A stretch of 64,000 nucleotides of DNA from Paenibacillus timonensis (lineage in GTDB: Bacteria > Bacillota > Bacilli > Paenibacillales > Paenibacillaceae). The notes beneath the pieces were generated by a model, which saw only the letters and a list, made by a program, of their open reading frames with translations, had not been told where the DNA came from and did no database searches. Positions 1 through 8,255 of this stretch are shown one piece after another. How positions within the stretch are numbered: the first letter of the stretch is position 1; the number at the start of each line of letters is the position of its first letter. The stretch lies in assembly GCF_009725205.1 (NCBI RefSeq), contig NZ_WNZY01000006.1:186001-250000 (forward strand). Reading direction: 5' to 3'. A program made the translations under genes and the position numbers.

Positions 1-74
1 TTATTCTGTTATGTGGTGCTTTACGGGTATGGGAGAGTACATCGCTTATCGGAGCGGACCCAAGGGGAGGGGAC

Positions 75-632
75 ATGACGGACATGAAAGAGCAGCTGCT
101 GCAGCGGTTTCCAGTGCTGGAGAGCGAGCGGTTGATCCTGCGGAAGCTTCTGCCGGAAGATACGGCGGCGTTACACCGCTGCATGTCCGATCCGGCGGTA
201 CGCGCATTTACGGAGATCAATCCGGGTAAACTGCTGTTCCCGGGTCGCTTGTACCGCTATTTCGAAGACTCGTACCGATTTCTGCGGGACTTGCATTTTG
301 CCGTGATCCGCAAAGGAGAAGGAGACTGGATCGGACTCTGTTCGCTGCAATATTGGGATGTAGAGGGGCATAAGGCTCGGCTCGGCTATCTGATCTCCCC
401 GGCTCACTGGAACCAGGGGTATGCGACCGAAGCGGTGAAATGCGTAATGAATTTCGCTATCGACACGTTGGGGATTAGTTGCCTCGAAGCCCGCTGCAGT
501 GCGGATAATCCGGCATCGGAATGCGTCCTGAAGAAATGCGGCCTGCGGGAGTCGGGTCACCTCGCTACGCCAGGAAGAAGGAGTGAGGGGACGCCGCTGA
601 AGAGGTATCTCTTTGAAAGGAAGTTTCTTTGA
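75..632 (+). CDS. GNAT family N-acetyltransferase (RimJ/RimL-like)
   Basis: This 185-residue protein should move an acetyl group from acetyl-CoA to an amine, in the RimJ/RimL branch of the GNAT fold. The opening segment with the LESERLILRKL pattern (about residues 15-25) is typical of that branch. The acetyl-CoA pyrophosphate loop is visible as WNQGYATEA near residues 112-120, and the late NPAS...LKKCGL segment is the usual C-terminal strand-helix region. The ATG follows a GGGGAGGGG ribosome site by two bases plus a weaker upstream GGGG run, so the start is reasonable but the spacing is short. It stands alone and is followed by two terminator hairpins. The substrate cannot be told from the sequence; antibiotic, peptide or protein amines are all possible. 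Confidence 0.85.
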   Translation: MTDMKEQLLQRFPVLESERLILRKLLPEDTAALHRCMSDPAVRAFTEINPGKLLFPGRLYRYFEDSYRFLRDLHFAVIRKGEGDWIGLCSLQYWDVEGHKARLGYLISPAHWNQGYATEAVKCVMNFAIDTLGISCLEARCSADNPASECVLKKCGLRESGHLATPGRRSEGTPLKRYLFERKFL

Positions 633-690
633 AACGGAAGTGATAGCTTTTGTTACACAAATGAAATATAGCTGTGATCAAACCCTAATA

Positions 691-724
691 GAAAGGGGGT
701 ACACTTATTACATGACCCCCTTTT
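691..724 (+). terminator. terminator-like hairpin after the GNAT gene
   Basis: AAAGGGGGT and ACCCCCTTTT form a hairpin with a loop of about 15 nt. The 3' arm runs into TTTT. It is the first of two tandem hairpins downstream of the acetyltransferase gene. Confidence 0.6.
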
Positions 725-742
725 GAATATATATTTTCTCTT

Positions 743-780
743 GGAACCCGGAGCGTGAGACGTCGGGTTCTCTTTTTTTT
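743..780 (+). terminator. factor-independent terminator
   Basis: GAACCCG and CGGGTTC form a stem that is followed by CTTTTTTTT. It ends the acetyltransferase transcript just before the convergent PHP phosphatase gene. Confidence 0.8.
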
Positions 781-782
781 GC

Positions 783-1592
783 TTATAGAGGAACGGTGAT
801 TTTCTGTTTGTTCTTGAAATACACCCATTCGTGAAAGCCGATTTCCTTGAGGCGACGGGCGACTTGTTCCCATTCATCGCCAACCCGCAAAGGGGTGTGT
901 GCGTCGGAACCGAAGGTCACGGAAACGCCAAAATGCAGCGCCCGCTCGAGGATCGAATCGTCCGGATACCAACCGCCGCTTAGCTTTGTTTTCCCGGAGG
1001 TATTAATCTCGATGGCGATTTGGTGCTCCGCAATCGTTCTCAACGTCTCGTCAATCGCCTGCGCGGCTGGAATGTCGGTAAATGCCGGGTAGTTGCCCTT
1101 CATCGCATCGATATGGCCCAGAATTTGAAACAACCCGCTGCGCGCCGACTGGCGGATCAGATCGTAATAGGTTTCCTTGCTGGCCACTTTCTCCTCGCGG
1201 CTAAGGCCCTTCCAACGATTCTTGTTGAAGATGCTTACCTCTCCGACGCTGTGCACCGACCCAATCACGTAATCAAAGGGATACTGGTTTAGCGTATTCC
1301 GGTATGCGCCCACGTGTTCCGGGAAGAAATCCGATTCGATTCCCAATAAAACGTCGATTCGGCCGGCATATTCTTGCCTGAGCTTCAACACTTCTTCAAC
1401 GTATCCGGCAAAAGCTTGTTTACCCATGGCGATCCGGGGAAAAGGCTGGTCTTCCTCATGGCCGAAGTAAGGCGTATGGTCACTGATGCCGATCACCGCT
1501 AGTCCGGCGGCGAGGCCGGCTTCGATATATTCGCGGATATTCCCGTCGGCATGGCCACAACGGAAGTGATGAGTATGAAGATCGAATTTCAT
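783..1592 (-). CDS. PHP-family histidinol-phosphatase (HisJ/HisK-like)
   Basis: This 269-residue PHP-domain protein matches the length of the Bacillus HisJ/HisK type of histidinol-phosphate phosphatase, which performs the penultimate step of histidine synthesis. Metal ligands are visible: HTHH at residues 6-9, GISDHTP near 35-41, GIESDFF in the middle, GHIDAMKG, and SDAHTP close to the C-terminus. The ATG has AAAGGAG ten bases upstream. No other histidine genes are nearby, so the substrate is inferred from family alone. Related PHP proteins with different phosphoester substrates cannot be excluded. Confidence 0.8.
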   Translation of the reverse strand: MKFDLHTHHFRCGHADGNIREYIEAGLAAGLAVIGISDHTPYFGHEEDQPFPRIAMGKQAFAGYVEEVLKLRQEYAGRIDVLLGIESDFFPEHVGAYRNTLNQYPFDYVIGSVHSVGEVSIFNKNRWKGLSREEKVASKETYYDLIRQSARSGLFQILGHIDAMKGNYPAFTDIPAAQAIDETLRTIAEHQIAIEINTSGKTKLSGGWYPDDSILERALHFGVSVTFGSDAHTPLRVGDEWEQVARRLKEIGFHEWVYFKNKQKITVPL

Positions 1593-1647
1593 CGGGTGTC
1601 TGCTCCTTTCTGGTAGTGAGGACTTGTCGCCTACTTCTGCCCGTGGC

Positions 1648-2550
1648 TTATTCGGAGCTGATGAAATGCGTTTCCGGCATGCCTTTCAGGTCACCGAGAA
1701 ACTGCTGCATCGCCGAATTGATGTAACGGCTCGATTTGTATATGACACCAACCGGATGTGTCACTTCAAGCTCAGGAATCGGTACCACCTTTAGCGTACC
1801 CTGTTTTAGCTCCCGCAATATCGATTGACGCGAGATGATCGCGGCGCCCAGATTGATTTCCACCATCCGTTTGACTTCTTCGCTGCTGGAAAGCTCCATG
1901 ACGATGTGCGGCTCAATGTCGTGCTGTCGGAAGACCTCGTCGATAAAACGACGCCCGACCGTATCGGGCGATAACATGATGAGGGGAACGTCGCGCAGCG
2001 ACTCGAGGGTGGGTGATGGGTTGCCCGCTAAAGGGTGCAGCGGCGAGACGACAAATTCGAAGATATCGTAATATAACACCGACGAAAGCACTTGAGGGTT
2101 GTTTTCAATTAAATACCCGATGCCGATATCGACAAGTCCCTGCTCTACGTTTTGATAAATTAAGCTGGAGGGCATAGATTGAATGGTGGTTTTGATCAGA
2201 GGGAACTGGTCTTGAAAATAGGACAGAATTCGCGGCAAAATCTGAATCGCGATGGATGTGGTGGTCCCTAACACGATATGGCCTTGCGGGGTATGTTCCA
2301 TGTCGGACAGCTTCTGCTTGAGCTCCTCGACGATATCCAAGATACGCTCCGCCTGATCAAGAAACACCTGTCCCCGATCCGTCAGGGTGACCGGTTGGTT
2401 GCGGTCGACCAATACGGTGCGGAACTCGTCCTCGAGGCTTTTGATTTGGGCCGATACGGCTGGCTGGGTTAAGTTGAGCAACTCCCCGGCCTTTCGGAAG
2501 CTTTTCGTTTTAGATATGGTGATCAGCGTCTCCAACTGACTAATATTCAC
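1648..2550 (-). CDS. LysR-family transcriptional regulator
   Basis: This is a 300-residue LysR-type regulator. An N-terminal winged helix-turn-helix (residues about 1-60, with SFRKAGELLNLTQPAVSAQI) is followed by a periplasmic-binding-like effector domain, which starts near the GHIVLGTTTSIA segment around residue 92. The start is GTG, seven bases after AAGGAGG. Overall it resembles the CysL/CcpC group of Firmicute LysR proteins, but the effector and targets are not evident. It is divergent from the CheX-like gene, with a gap of about 270 bp, so it could regulate that gene or itself. No neighbouring metabolic operon points to a role. Confidence 0.85.
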   Translation of the reverse strand: MNISQLETLITISKTKSFRKAGELLNLTQPAVSAQIKSLEDEFRTVLVDRNQPVTLTDRGQVFLDQAERILDIVEELKQKLSDMEHTPQGHIVLGTTTSIAIQILPRILSYFQDQFPLIKTTIQSMPSSLIYQNVEQGLVDIGIGYLIENNPQVLSSVLYYDIFEFVVSPLHPLAGNPSPTLESLRDVPLIMLSPDTVGRRFIDEVFRQHDIEPHIVMELSSSEEVKRMVEINLGAAIISRQSILRELKQGTLKVVPIPELEVTHPVGVIYKSSRYINSAMQQFLGDLKGMPETHFISSE

Positions 2551-2721
2551 CAGAAGGCCTCCTTTCTTCCCGTTCCTTGGGAAATCGCCGGATCCGGCAG
2601 TTTCCTCGTGATCTAATAATTATAGGGGATGTTCCTTTGTTAAATCAATGATGCGTCGTTTGGCTTTCTTCGACAATACTTACAGCGTAGAGTTCGCTCG
2701 ATCGCCATCATTCGATTTTTA

Positions 2722-2750
2722 ATGACTTATGAATAGGAATAAAGTATAAT
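2722..2750 (+). promoter_or_regulatory. sigma-A-like promoter for the CheX-like gene
   Basis: ATGACT and a perfect TATAAT (2745-2750) are separated by 17 bp, about 70 bp upstream of the TTG start at 2820. The intergenic stretch 2551-2819 holds nothing else that I could recognise. Confidence 0.55.
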
Positions 2751-2819
2751 ATGATTTAACTAAAAGATGGGTCTAATGTATCGTAAAGTTATTCTCCTAG
2801 TGAAAAGGGGCGCATAATT

Positions 2820-3278
2820 TTGAAAGCAGAAGTCATAAATCCTTTTCTTGAATCCGCGCGTTCGGTCATACAACAGGTTGTTCAAGTTTCTCCTTCCACC
2901 GGGAGTATGGGGGTCAAAGACGTAATACCTGTGAGGGATCATATATGGATTCAAATCGGCATGACCGGCCACTTTAGTGGTATGGTCGTGTTCGGATTGC
3001 AGGAAGCCGTAGCACTTCGCATCGTTTCGGCGATGATGGGCGGTTTCGTCCTGACGGAAATGGATGAGATGGGACAAAGCGCAATTTCCGAGCTGGGCAA
3101 CATGATCAGCGGCAATGCCAGCACGATTCTGTCCAACCAGGGATTTGCCGTGGATATCACGCCGCCGCAGATCATTAAGACGGAGAATGCAACCGGAATG
3201 GGACCGCGCAAGGCGCTTTGCATTCCGCTGTTGATGGATGGGATCGGCGAACTGGACATTCAGGTGATGATCTCTTAA
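2820..3278 (+). CDS. chemotaxis protein CheX/CheC-like phosphatase
   Basis: This 152-residue cytoplasmic protein has the CheC/CheX fold. In that family the proteins remove phosphate from CheY-P or from related response regulators. The catalytic helix signature is present as SELGNMISGNAS, with Glu91 and Asn94 in the expected E-x-x-N spacing. Only one such helix is clear, as in CheX rather than the two of CheC. The start is TTG, preceded by GAAAAGGGG. It is a single-gene unit with its own promoter and no chemotaxis operon nearby, so a partner other than CheY is possible. Confidence 0.75.
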   Translation: MKAEVINPFLESARSVIQQVVQVSPSTGSMGVKDVIPVRDHIWIQIGMTGHFSGMVVFGLQEAVALRIVSAMMGGFVLTEMDEMGQSAISELGNMISGNASTILSNQGFAVDITPPQIIKTENATGMGPRKALCIPLLMDGIGELDIQVMIS

Positions 3279-3300
3279 GATAGGGGCAGTTCTTGAATTT

Positions 3301-3334
3301 GCTTCGTGATCCGAGGATGACTTTTGAACTACTA
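3301..3334 (+). repeat. partial copy of the intergenic element's 3' end
   Basis: CGTGATCCGAGGATGACTTT followed by TGAACTAC nearly repeats 3488-3516 (CGTGATCTGAGGATGTCTTT, then TTGAACTACC). It looks like the 3' remnant of an earlier copy of the adjacent 3345-3517 element. Confidence 0.65.
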
Positions 3335-3344
3335 TTTACATAAA

Positions 3345-3517
3345 GGTTCAAAAAGGCAGGTTTGGAGCACCGAGAAGATTGGATGAAGCTAGGGAGTGAG
3401 TAGCTGAGCGTAGGGAAACCTACGTGAGCAACGGAAGGACCGGCTGAGTTCTAGATTCGATGTCGCTAAGCTGCTCTGAAATTGCCTCGTGATCTGAGGA
3501 TGTCTTTTTGAACTACC
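3345..3517 (+). repeat. 173-nt intergenic element with inverted ends
   Basis: The element opens with GGTTCAAAAAGGCA and closes with TGTCTTTTTGAACTACC, which are nearly perfect inverted repeats. Inside are AGCTA...TAGCT and a strong hairpin CGTAGG-GAAA-CCTACG with a GNRA-type tetraloop. It sits directly against the ribosome site of the downstream SDR gene, so it may be transcribed as part of that leader. The structure fits either a small non-autonomous mobile repeat or a structured RNA; the sequence alone does not decide. Confidence 0.6.
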
Positions 3518-3534
3518 TTTCGGAGGGAAGTAGG

Positions 3535-4311
3535 ATGTCGTTAGAGGGCAAGATTGTCGTCGTCACCGGCGCATCCAGCGGGATTGGCGCGCTGGCGGCG
3601 CAGATGCTGTCCGAGCGCGGCGCAGTGGTCGTCTTGGCCGCCCGAAGTGCAGACAAGCTGAAACAAGTTGCCGCAAGGATGACTGGGCCTTATCGGGTGA
3701 TCGAGATGGACGTTGGCAGCGATGCTTCCGTAAAGGAAGGATTCGAACAGATCCTGACCGAGTTTGGAAGGGTCGATGTCCTGCTAAACAATGCGGGATA
3801 CGGCAAGTTTGAATCGCTGGACCAAATGCCGGTTACCGAATTTACCGAGATGATGAACGTGAACTACATAGGGATGGTTCGATGTACGAAGGCCGTTCTT
3901 CCTTCCATGAAGGCAGCCCGTGCCGGACGTATCGTTAATGTCGCTTCGATAGCCGGCAAGATCGGCACGGCCAAATCGACGGCTTATACCGCTACCAAGC
4001 ATGCGGTCGTTGGCTTCGGCAGCGCGTTGCGTCAGGAGGTCCGGGAGTACGGAATCACAGTATCCACGATCAATCCGGGACCGATCGATACGCCATTTTT
4101 TGAAATTGCGGATCCCAGCGGGGGTTACGTCAAGAATGTGCAATGGATGATGCTGAAGCCGGAGCGTGTCGCTAAAGCAATGGTGAAGGCGGCGGAGAAA
4201 GGCACAACAGAGGTCAACCTGCCTTGGATCGCCGGGGTAGGGGCCAAGTGGTACCTGATGTTCCCCCGCTTGGCGGACCGCTTAAGCTATCGGATGATGA
4301 ATAAGAAATAG
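3535..4311 (+). CDS. short-chain dehydrogenase/reductase
   Basis: This 258-residue classical SDR should carry out NAD(P)H-dependent oxidation or reduction of an unknown alcohol or ketone. It shows the cofactor loop TGASSGIG (residues 11-18), the NNAG motif (85-88), and the catalytic triad Ser138, Tyr151 and Lys155 in the expected order. The C-terminal part resembles the YqjQ/DltE-like group. I chose the ATG at 3535 because GGAGGG stands seven bases upstream; an in-frame TTG at 3508 has no ribosome site. A weak hairpin (3513-3533) could cover that ribosome site. The gene ends at a terminator. Confidence 0.85.
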   Translation: MSLEGKIVVVTGASSGIGALAAQMLSERGAVVVLAARSADKLKQVAARMTGPYRVIEMDVGSDASVKEGFEQILTEFGRVDVLLNNAGYGKFESLDQMPVTEFTEMMNVNYIGMVRCTKAVLPSMKAARAGRIVNVASIAGKIGTAKSTAYTATKHAVVGFGSALRQEVREYGITVSTINPGPIDTPFFEIADPSGGYVKNVQWMMLKPERVAKAMVKAAEKGTTEVNLPWIAGVGAKWYLMFPRLADRLSYRMMNKK

Positions 4312-4336
4312 CCTGCCTGCGAAGGCAGGCTTTTTG
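4311..4336 (+). terminator. factor-independent terminator
   Basis: GCCTGCC and GGCAGGC form a stem with a TGCGAA loop and a TTTTTG tail. It overlaps the final base of the SDR stop codon region. Confidence 0.85.
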
Positions 4337-4456
4337 TTTGCGGATCGGTACTCTTGGGAGATGGGCCGTTAATCGCTAAAAAATGTTGGTTGTAAACAAC
4401 CATTCGGAAAAAGAGGGGCAACCCATTTCCGGACCTTGCTAAATTGAGGTATTGAT

Positions 4457-4486
4457 TTGTTGTGACTCATACTTATCGCATATAAT
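4457..4486 (+). promoter_or_regulatory. sigma-A-like promoter for the DEAD-box helicase
   Basis: A perfect TATAAT lies at 4481-4486, with TTGTTG 18 bp upstream (or TTGTGA at 15 bp). The predicted leader to the ATG at 4541 is about 48 nt. Confidence 0.45.
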
Positions 4487-4540
4487 GAAAATATTGGTAT
4501 GGGACAACACGTAATATGAAAATAAAGGATGAAATTTGAA

Positions 4541-5971
4541 ATGACAAAAACAACATTTGCCGGTCTTGGGATCGGGGAGCAGTTGGCGGCAGCTTTGCTG
4601 GACTACGGAATATCGGAGCCGTCGCCGGTTCAAGCCGAGTGTATTCCCGCGGCGTTGGAAGGCCGGGACATCCTGGCTCAGTCGCAAACGGGAACCGGGA
4701 AAACACTAGCTTATCTGCTGCCTTTGCTGCAGCGGGTGACTCCCGCGGATAAAACGCTGCAGGGGTTGATTTTAGCCCCTACCCAGGAGCTCGCGATGCA
4801 AATCCAGCGGGAAGCAGAAAAATACGGAGAACCGCTAGGTATCCAAACCCAGGCGCTGATCGGCGGCGCGGCCATCAAAAGGCAGTTGGAGAAGCTCAAG
4901 CTGCATCCACAGCTCGTCGTGGGCACACCGGGACGCATCCGCGAAATTTTGGCACTCCGTAAGCTGAAGCTGCACACGCTGCGCACCGTCGTCGTTGACG
5001 AGGTGGACCAAATGTTCCAGCTCGGTGGTACGGCGGATGTGGAACATATCCTGCGCGGGACTTTACGGGATCGCCAGCTGATGTTTCTTTCGGCGACGAT
5101 CAATCCGGAAATTCGGGCGTTGGCGGCGAAAGAGATGAAGGAGCCACTGGAGGTCGGGATCGAACCGGAGCACCGGACGTCCAAAACCTTAGAGCATCTT
5201 TACTTCGTTTGCGAAGCACGGGACAAAATCGATATGCTGCGGCGGATTGTGCGTCACTTCGAACCGGAGCGCACGATCGCATTCATTAACAATACCGATC
5301 AAATCGCTGAGGTCGAAGGGAAGATGAATTTTGTCGGCCTGAGCGCCGGAGCCTTGTACGGCGATGCCGACAAAACCGCTCGCAGCTTGACGCTGAAGCG
5401 ATTCCGCGAAGGCAAAATCCGCGTGCTCGTGGCGAGCGACGTCGCTGCGCGCGGACTGGACATTGAGGAGCTGACATTGGTCGTAAATCTCGATCCGCCG
5501 ATCGATGCCGAACATTACGTTCACCGAGTCGGCCGAACCGGCCGGATGGGCCGCAAGGGGCTAGCGGTGTCGATTATCGCTCCGCAGGAGGAGTTCATCA
5601 TGCGCAAGTTCTCCCGAGAGCTTGGCATTGCAATTGAATCTAAGGCGCTGTACGGCGGCAAGCTGGCAGAAGCCGGGGCGGCTGTCCCTGGCAAGCGAAC
5701 TCGTCCGCCTGGCAGCGGCAAGACGGGGGCTGACGAAACAACCCGTCGCGCAAGCTCGCCGGAGTCCACTCGCCGCGTTGCTGGGGAAGCGGATGGCGGA
5801 CGGGCTGGCAAGCCCGCTCAAATTTCCGGCAAGCCGGGAAGCCGTGCGGCTTCAGACAGCGGCGGACCACGGAAGGCTTCACCGACCGCCGAACGGAAGA
5901 AGGAGCGCCTCCAGGACCGGAAGAATAAAGGGGCTCCGAAATGGTTGAAAAATAAGCCGCCGCGGAGTTAG
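4541..5971 (+). CDS. DEAD-box ATP-dependent RNA helicase
   Basis: This 476-residue superfamily 2 RNA helicase should unwind short RNA duplexes, for example during ribosome assembly, RNA decay or cold growth. Motifs in order are the Q-motif (PSPVQAECIP), Walker A SQTGTGKT, PTQEL, TPGR, motif II as DEVD instead of the usual DEAD, SATI, and motif VI HRVGRTGRMG. The last 100 residues are basic and low in complexity (R, K, G, S, P), a typical RNA-binding tail. I prefer the ATG at 4541; an ATG four codons earlier overlaps its own potential ribosome site. The length and DEVD motif are reminiscent of YfmL/CshC-type helicases, but assignment to one paralogue is not certain. Confidence 0.9.
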   Translation: MTKTTFAGLGIGEQLAAALLDYGISEPSPVQAECIPAALEGRDILAQSQTGTGKTLAYLLPLLQRVTPADKTLQGLILAPTQELAMQIQREAEKYGEPLGIQTQALIGGAAIKRQLEKLKLHPQLVVGTPGRIREILALRKLKLHTLRTVVVDEVDQMFQLGGTADVEHILRGTLRDRQLMFLSATINPEIRALAAKEMKEPLEVGIEPEHRTSKTLEHLYFVCEARDKIDMLRRIVRHFEPERTIAFINNTDQIAEVEGKMNFVGLSAGALYGDADKTARSLTLKRFREGKIRVLVASDVAARGLDIEELTLVVNLDPPIDAEHYVHRVGRTGRMGRKGLAVSIIAPQEEFIMRKFSRELGIAIESKALYGGKLAEAGAAVPGKRTRPPGSGKTGADETTRRASSPESTRRVAGEADGGRAGKPAQISGKPGSRAASDSGGPRKASPTAERKKERLQDRKNKGAPKWLKNKPPRS

Positions 5972-5994
5972 GCGGATCGTGGGAGGCGTTTGGT

Positions 5995-6747
5995 TTGAAT
6001 GACAGTGAATTGCCCGTTTTGCAGGTCGAGGAACTGAGCGGAGGTTACAGCTTGGGGCGGCCTGTGCTTCACGATATCACTTTCGAGGTGAAGCCGGGTG
6101 AAATGGTGGGGCTGATCGGGTTGAACGGGGCTGGTAAAAGCACGACCATGAAGCATATCCTTGGGCTGATGACACCGCATCATGGCGAAATTCGGATCTC
6201 CGGTAACTCGCGCAGCGAAGCACCGGAGGCTTACCAGTCGCAGCTGGCTTTCGTTCCGGAGTCGCCGCTGCTTTATGAGGAACTCACCGTTCGGGAGCAT
6301 CTGGAATTCGCCGCACGGGCATACGGCGTGGAGCCGGGAGCCTATCGGGAGAGGGCGGACCGTCTGCTGAAGCTGTTCCATATGGAGGAGAAGGCGGACA
6401 GCCTATCGGCCCATCTCTCCAAGGGGATGAAGCAGAAGGTAATGATCATGTGTGCATTCGTCGCTAGGCCGCCGCTTTATGTCATCGATGAACCCTTTTT
6501 GGGATTGGACCCGCTTGGCATCCGGTCGCTGCTGGATTTCATGCTGGAGATGAAGCAAGGCGGCGCGTCGATCCTGTTAAGCTCGCATATTCTGTCGACG
6601 ATCGAAAATTACTGCGATCGCTTTATCGTCCTGCATCGGGGGAAGGTGCTAGCCCAAGGAACGTTGGCTGATATCGGGGAGCAGGCCCAAGCGTCGGGAG
6701 CTTCGCTGGAGCAGATTTTCTACGCCTTAGTGAAGGACGGCGAATAA
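5995..6747 (+). CDS. ecsA: ABC transporter ATP-binding protein EcsA
   Basis: This 250-residue ABC ATPase should power export by the membrane protein encoded next, as in the Ecs transporter of Bacillus. That transporter affects protein secretion, competence, sporulation and regulated membrane proteolysis. It has Walker A GLNGAGKST, signature LSKGMKQK, Walker B LYVIDEPFLGLD and the H-loop SSHIL. The start is TTG, nine bases after GGGAGG. It lies 23 bp after the helicase and 2 bp before the permease gene, so ATPase and permease are certainly cotranscribed and the helicase may be too. EcsA identity rests on sequence character and the paired EcsB-like permease. Confidence 0.85.
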   Translation: MNDSELPVLQVEELSGGYSLGRPVLHDITFEVKPGEMVGLIGLNGAGKSTTMKHILGLMTPHHGEIRISGNSRSEAPEAYQSQLAFVPESPLLYEELTVREHLEFAARAYGVEPGAYRERADRLLKLFHMEEKADSLSAHLSKGMKQKVMIMCAFVARPPLYVIDEPFLGLDPLGIRSLLDFMLEMKQGGASILLSSHILSTIENYCDRFIVLHRGKVLAQGTLADIGEQAQASGASLEQIFYALVKDGE

Positions 6748-6749
6748 CG

Positions 6750-7967
6750 ATGGAGCTTCGAACACTGCGGAGTCGGCGAAAAGCGGCCTTCTGGGGCAAA
6801 GTGCTCCCGTTTTTGCCCTATGTGTTTCAGAGCGGCGTCGCCGTGCTGTTGCTCCTGCTCATGATTGCCTTTTCGGCTTGGTATACGGCGTTTCTTCAGC
6901 AGATACCGCCCAGCTTGCCGATTCGTTGGATTTTGCTCGCGCTATGGGGCCCCCTGACCGTGTACGCTGGGTTTCGAACCTACTCGCAGCCGGCGGATGT
7001 CATTTTCCTGCTGCCGCAAGAGACCAAAATCTCTGCGTATTTAGCTCCGGCCTTTCGGAACGGACTGATTTATAAGCTGATTGGACTCTATATCGTGGTG
7101 TTGCTGGCTTGGCCGCTATATCAGCGAAGCGGCGGGATCATCCACCCCTTGTGGCTGATGATGCTCGCATTGCTGCTCCTCAAGGCATTAAGCTCCTATG
7201 GAGCTTGGCAGGAACTGCGAATTGCGGGGTCACGGGCTAGAGCCGGGTTTCGCTTCCTCCGCTGGTGCTTTATCCTGTTGATGACCGCAGCCTGGATTTG
7301 GCAGCCGGCTTGGAAAAGCGCCTTGTTTATGGTGTTGGTCGGACTCAATTACGCTTTAGTTTTACGGTTTCCGATGAAACATAAGATCCCCTGGGACAAC
7401 CTCATTGCCGCTGAACGCTCGGCGGCTGCCCGGGTGATGCTGGTGCTTGGTTGGTTCGTGGACGTGCCGGCAGAAGGCCAGAAAGTGATCCGCCGCCGCT
7501 GGTTGTCCGGCATCGGAAACGGGATCCCCTGGAAGCCAGCAGAGGCCTATCGGTATCTGCTGGTCAAGACGTTCGTTCGCAGCGAGCTGCTCGGCATCGT
7601 GCTACGCTTAACGCTGCTCGGCATGGTGCTCGCCGGTTGGAACGACAAGTCCTGGTTGGGGCCGGCACTCTATTTGCTATTTGTGTTCCTGGCAGGTACG
7701 CAGCTGGCTTCCTTACGCCAGGAACATCGCGATTCGCCGGCCGCCTCCTTCTACCCGCTGCCCGTCGGCGCCAGGAAGACGGCTGCGCTGCGCCTTAGCT
7801 CGCGCCTACTGCTTGCGGTAACCGTGCTGCTGTGGCTGCCGATGGCGGTAATCCCGGGCGGGGATACCGTCTTGACGTTTGGCTCCTTGGCCGCAGGCCT
7901 CTTGCTGGCATTTGGCATGCGTTCCGCTTGGACGCGGAAATGGCGTGACGAGAATGATGACGAATAA
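6750..7967 (+). CDS. ecsB: ABC transporter permease EcsB
   Basis: This 405-residue integral membrane protein is the probable permease partner of EcsA. It begins with a basic segment, then a long hydrophobic helix near residues 24-50. Several more hydrophobic stretches follow (about 55-75, 100-125, 130-150, 170-200), then a soluble stretch and a C-terminal membrane block after residue 290. That layout and length fit EcsB, which is normally close to 400 residues. It starts 2 bp after the ecsA stop. The substrate of Ecs transporters is not settled, and nothing here narrows it. Confidence 0.85.
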   Translation: MELRTLRSRRKAAFWGKVLPFLPYVFQSGVAVLLLLLMIAFSAWYTAFLQQIPPSLPIRWILLALWGPLTVYAGFRTYSQPADVIFLLPQETKISAYLAPAFRNGLIYKLIGLYIVVLLAWPLYQRSGGIIHPLWLMMLALLLLKALSSYGAWQELRIAGSRARAGFRFLRWCFILLMTAAWIWQPAWKSALFMVLVGLNYALVLRFPMKHKIPWDNLIAAERSAAARVMLVLGWFVDVPAEGQKVIRRRWLSGIGNGIPWKPAEAYRYLLVKTFVRSELLGIVLRLTLLGMVLAGWNDKSWLGPALYLLFVFLAGTQLASLRQEHRDSPAASFYPLPVGARKTAALRLSSRLLLAVTVLLWLPMAVIPGGDTVLTFGSLAAGLLLAFGMRSAWTRKWRDENDDE

Positions 7968-8008
7968 CAAAACGGACCGATTCCCGACAAGGGAAACGGT
8001 CCGTTTTG
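7968..8008. terminator. bidirectional terminator between ecsB and the YjcZ-like gene
   Basis: CAAAACGGACCG and CGGTCCGTTTTG form a long symmetrical stem with flanking T- and A-rich arms. It can therefore end ecsAB rightward and the small gene leftward. Confidence 0.8.
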
Positions 8009-8033
8009 GATTGAAGACGTTTAATTTATTTTC

Positions 8034-8147
8034 TTATAACAGGATGGAACGGCTAACGATAACCAACAGGATAAAGAGAACCAGGATCACGCCCGTGCTC
8101 GTGAACAGGCCGCCGTAGCCGCCTCTTGTATCTTCAACTCCGCTCAT
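8034..8147 (-). CDS. YjcZ-like small membrane sporulation protein
   Basis: This 37-residue peptide has a polar glycine-rich head (MSGVEDTRGGYGG) and one membrane helix (GVILVLFILLVIV). That is the pattern of the YjcZ/YrpZ-type small proteins commonly found in spore formers and annotated as sporulation proteins. The ATG is chosen because AAAGGGG stands seven bases upstream; longer readings have no ribosome site. The role is unknown beyond probable membrane location, and the family call rests on length and pattern. Confidence 0.7.
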   Translation of the reverse strand: MSGVEDTRGGYGGLFTSTGVILVLFILLVIVSRSILL

Positions 8148-8255
8148 TTTCATTCCCCTTTCCCATTCAGGCGTAGTGTGATCGTACACCGTATAGTATG
8201 AGAAGGGGCGTCCGCGTGCGTGGGCCATCGTGCCTTTTCCCGAAGGGGAAGGCGC

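Noticed and set aside
8034..8228. Longer 64-codon reading of the YjcZ-like gene
   Set aside because: The upstream ATGs have no ribosome site, whereas the 37-codon form starts seven bases after AAAGGGG and fits the family length.
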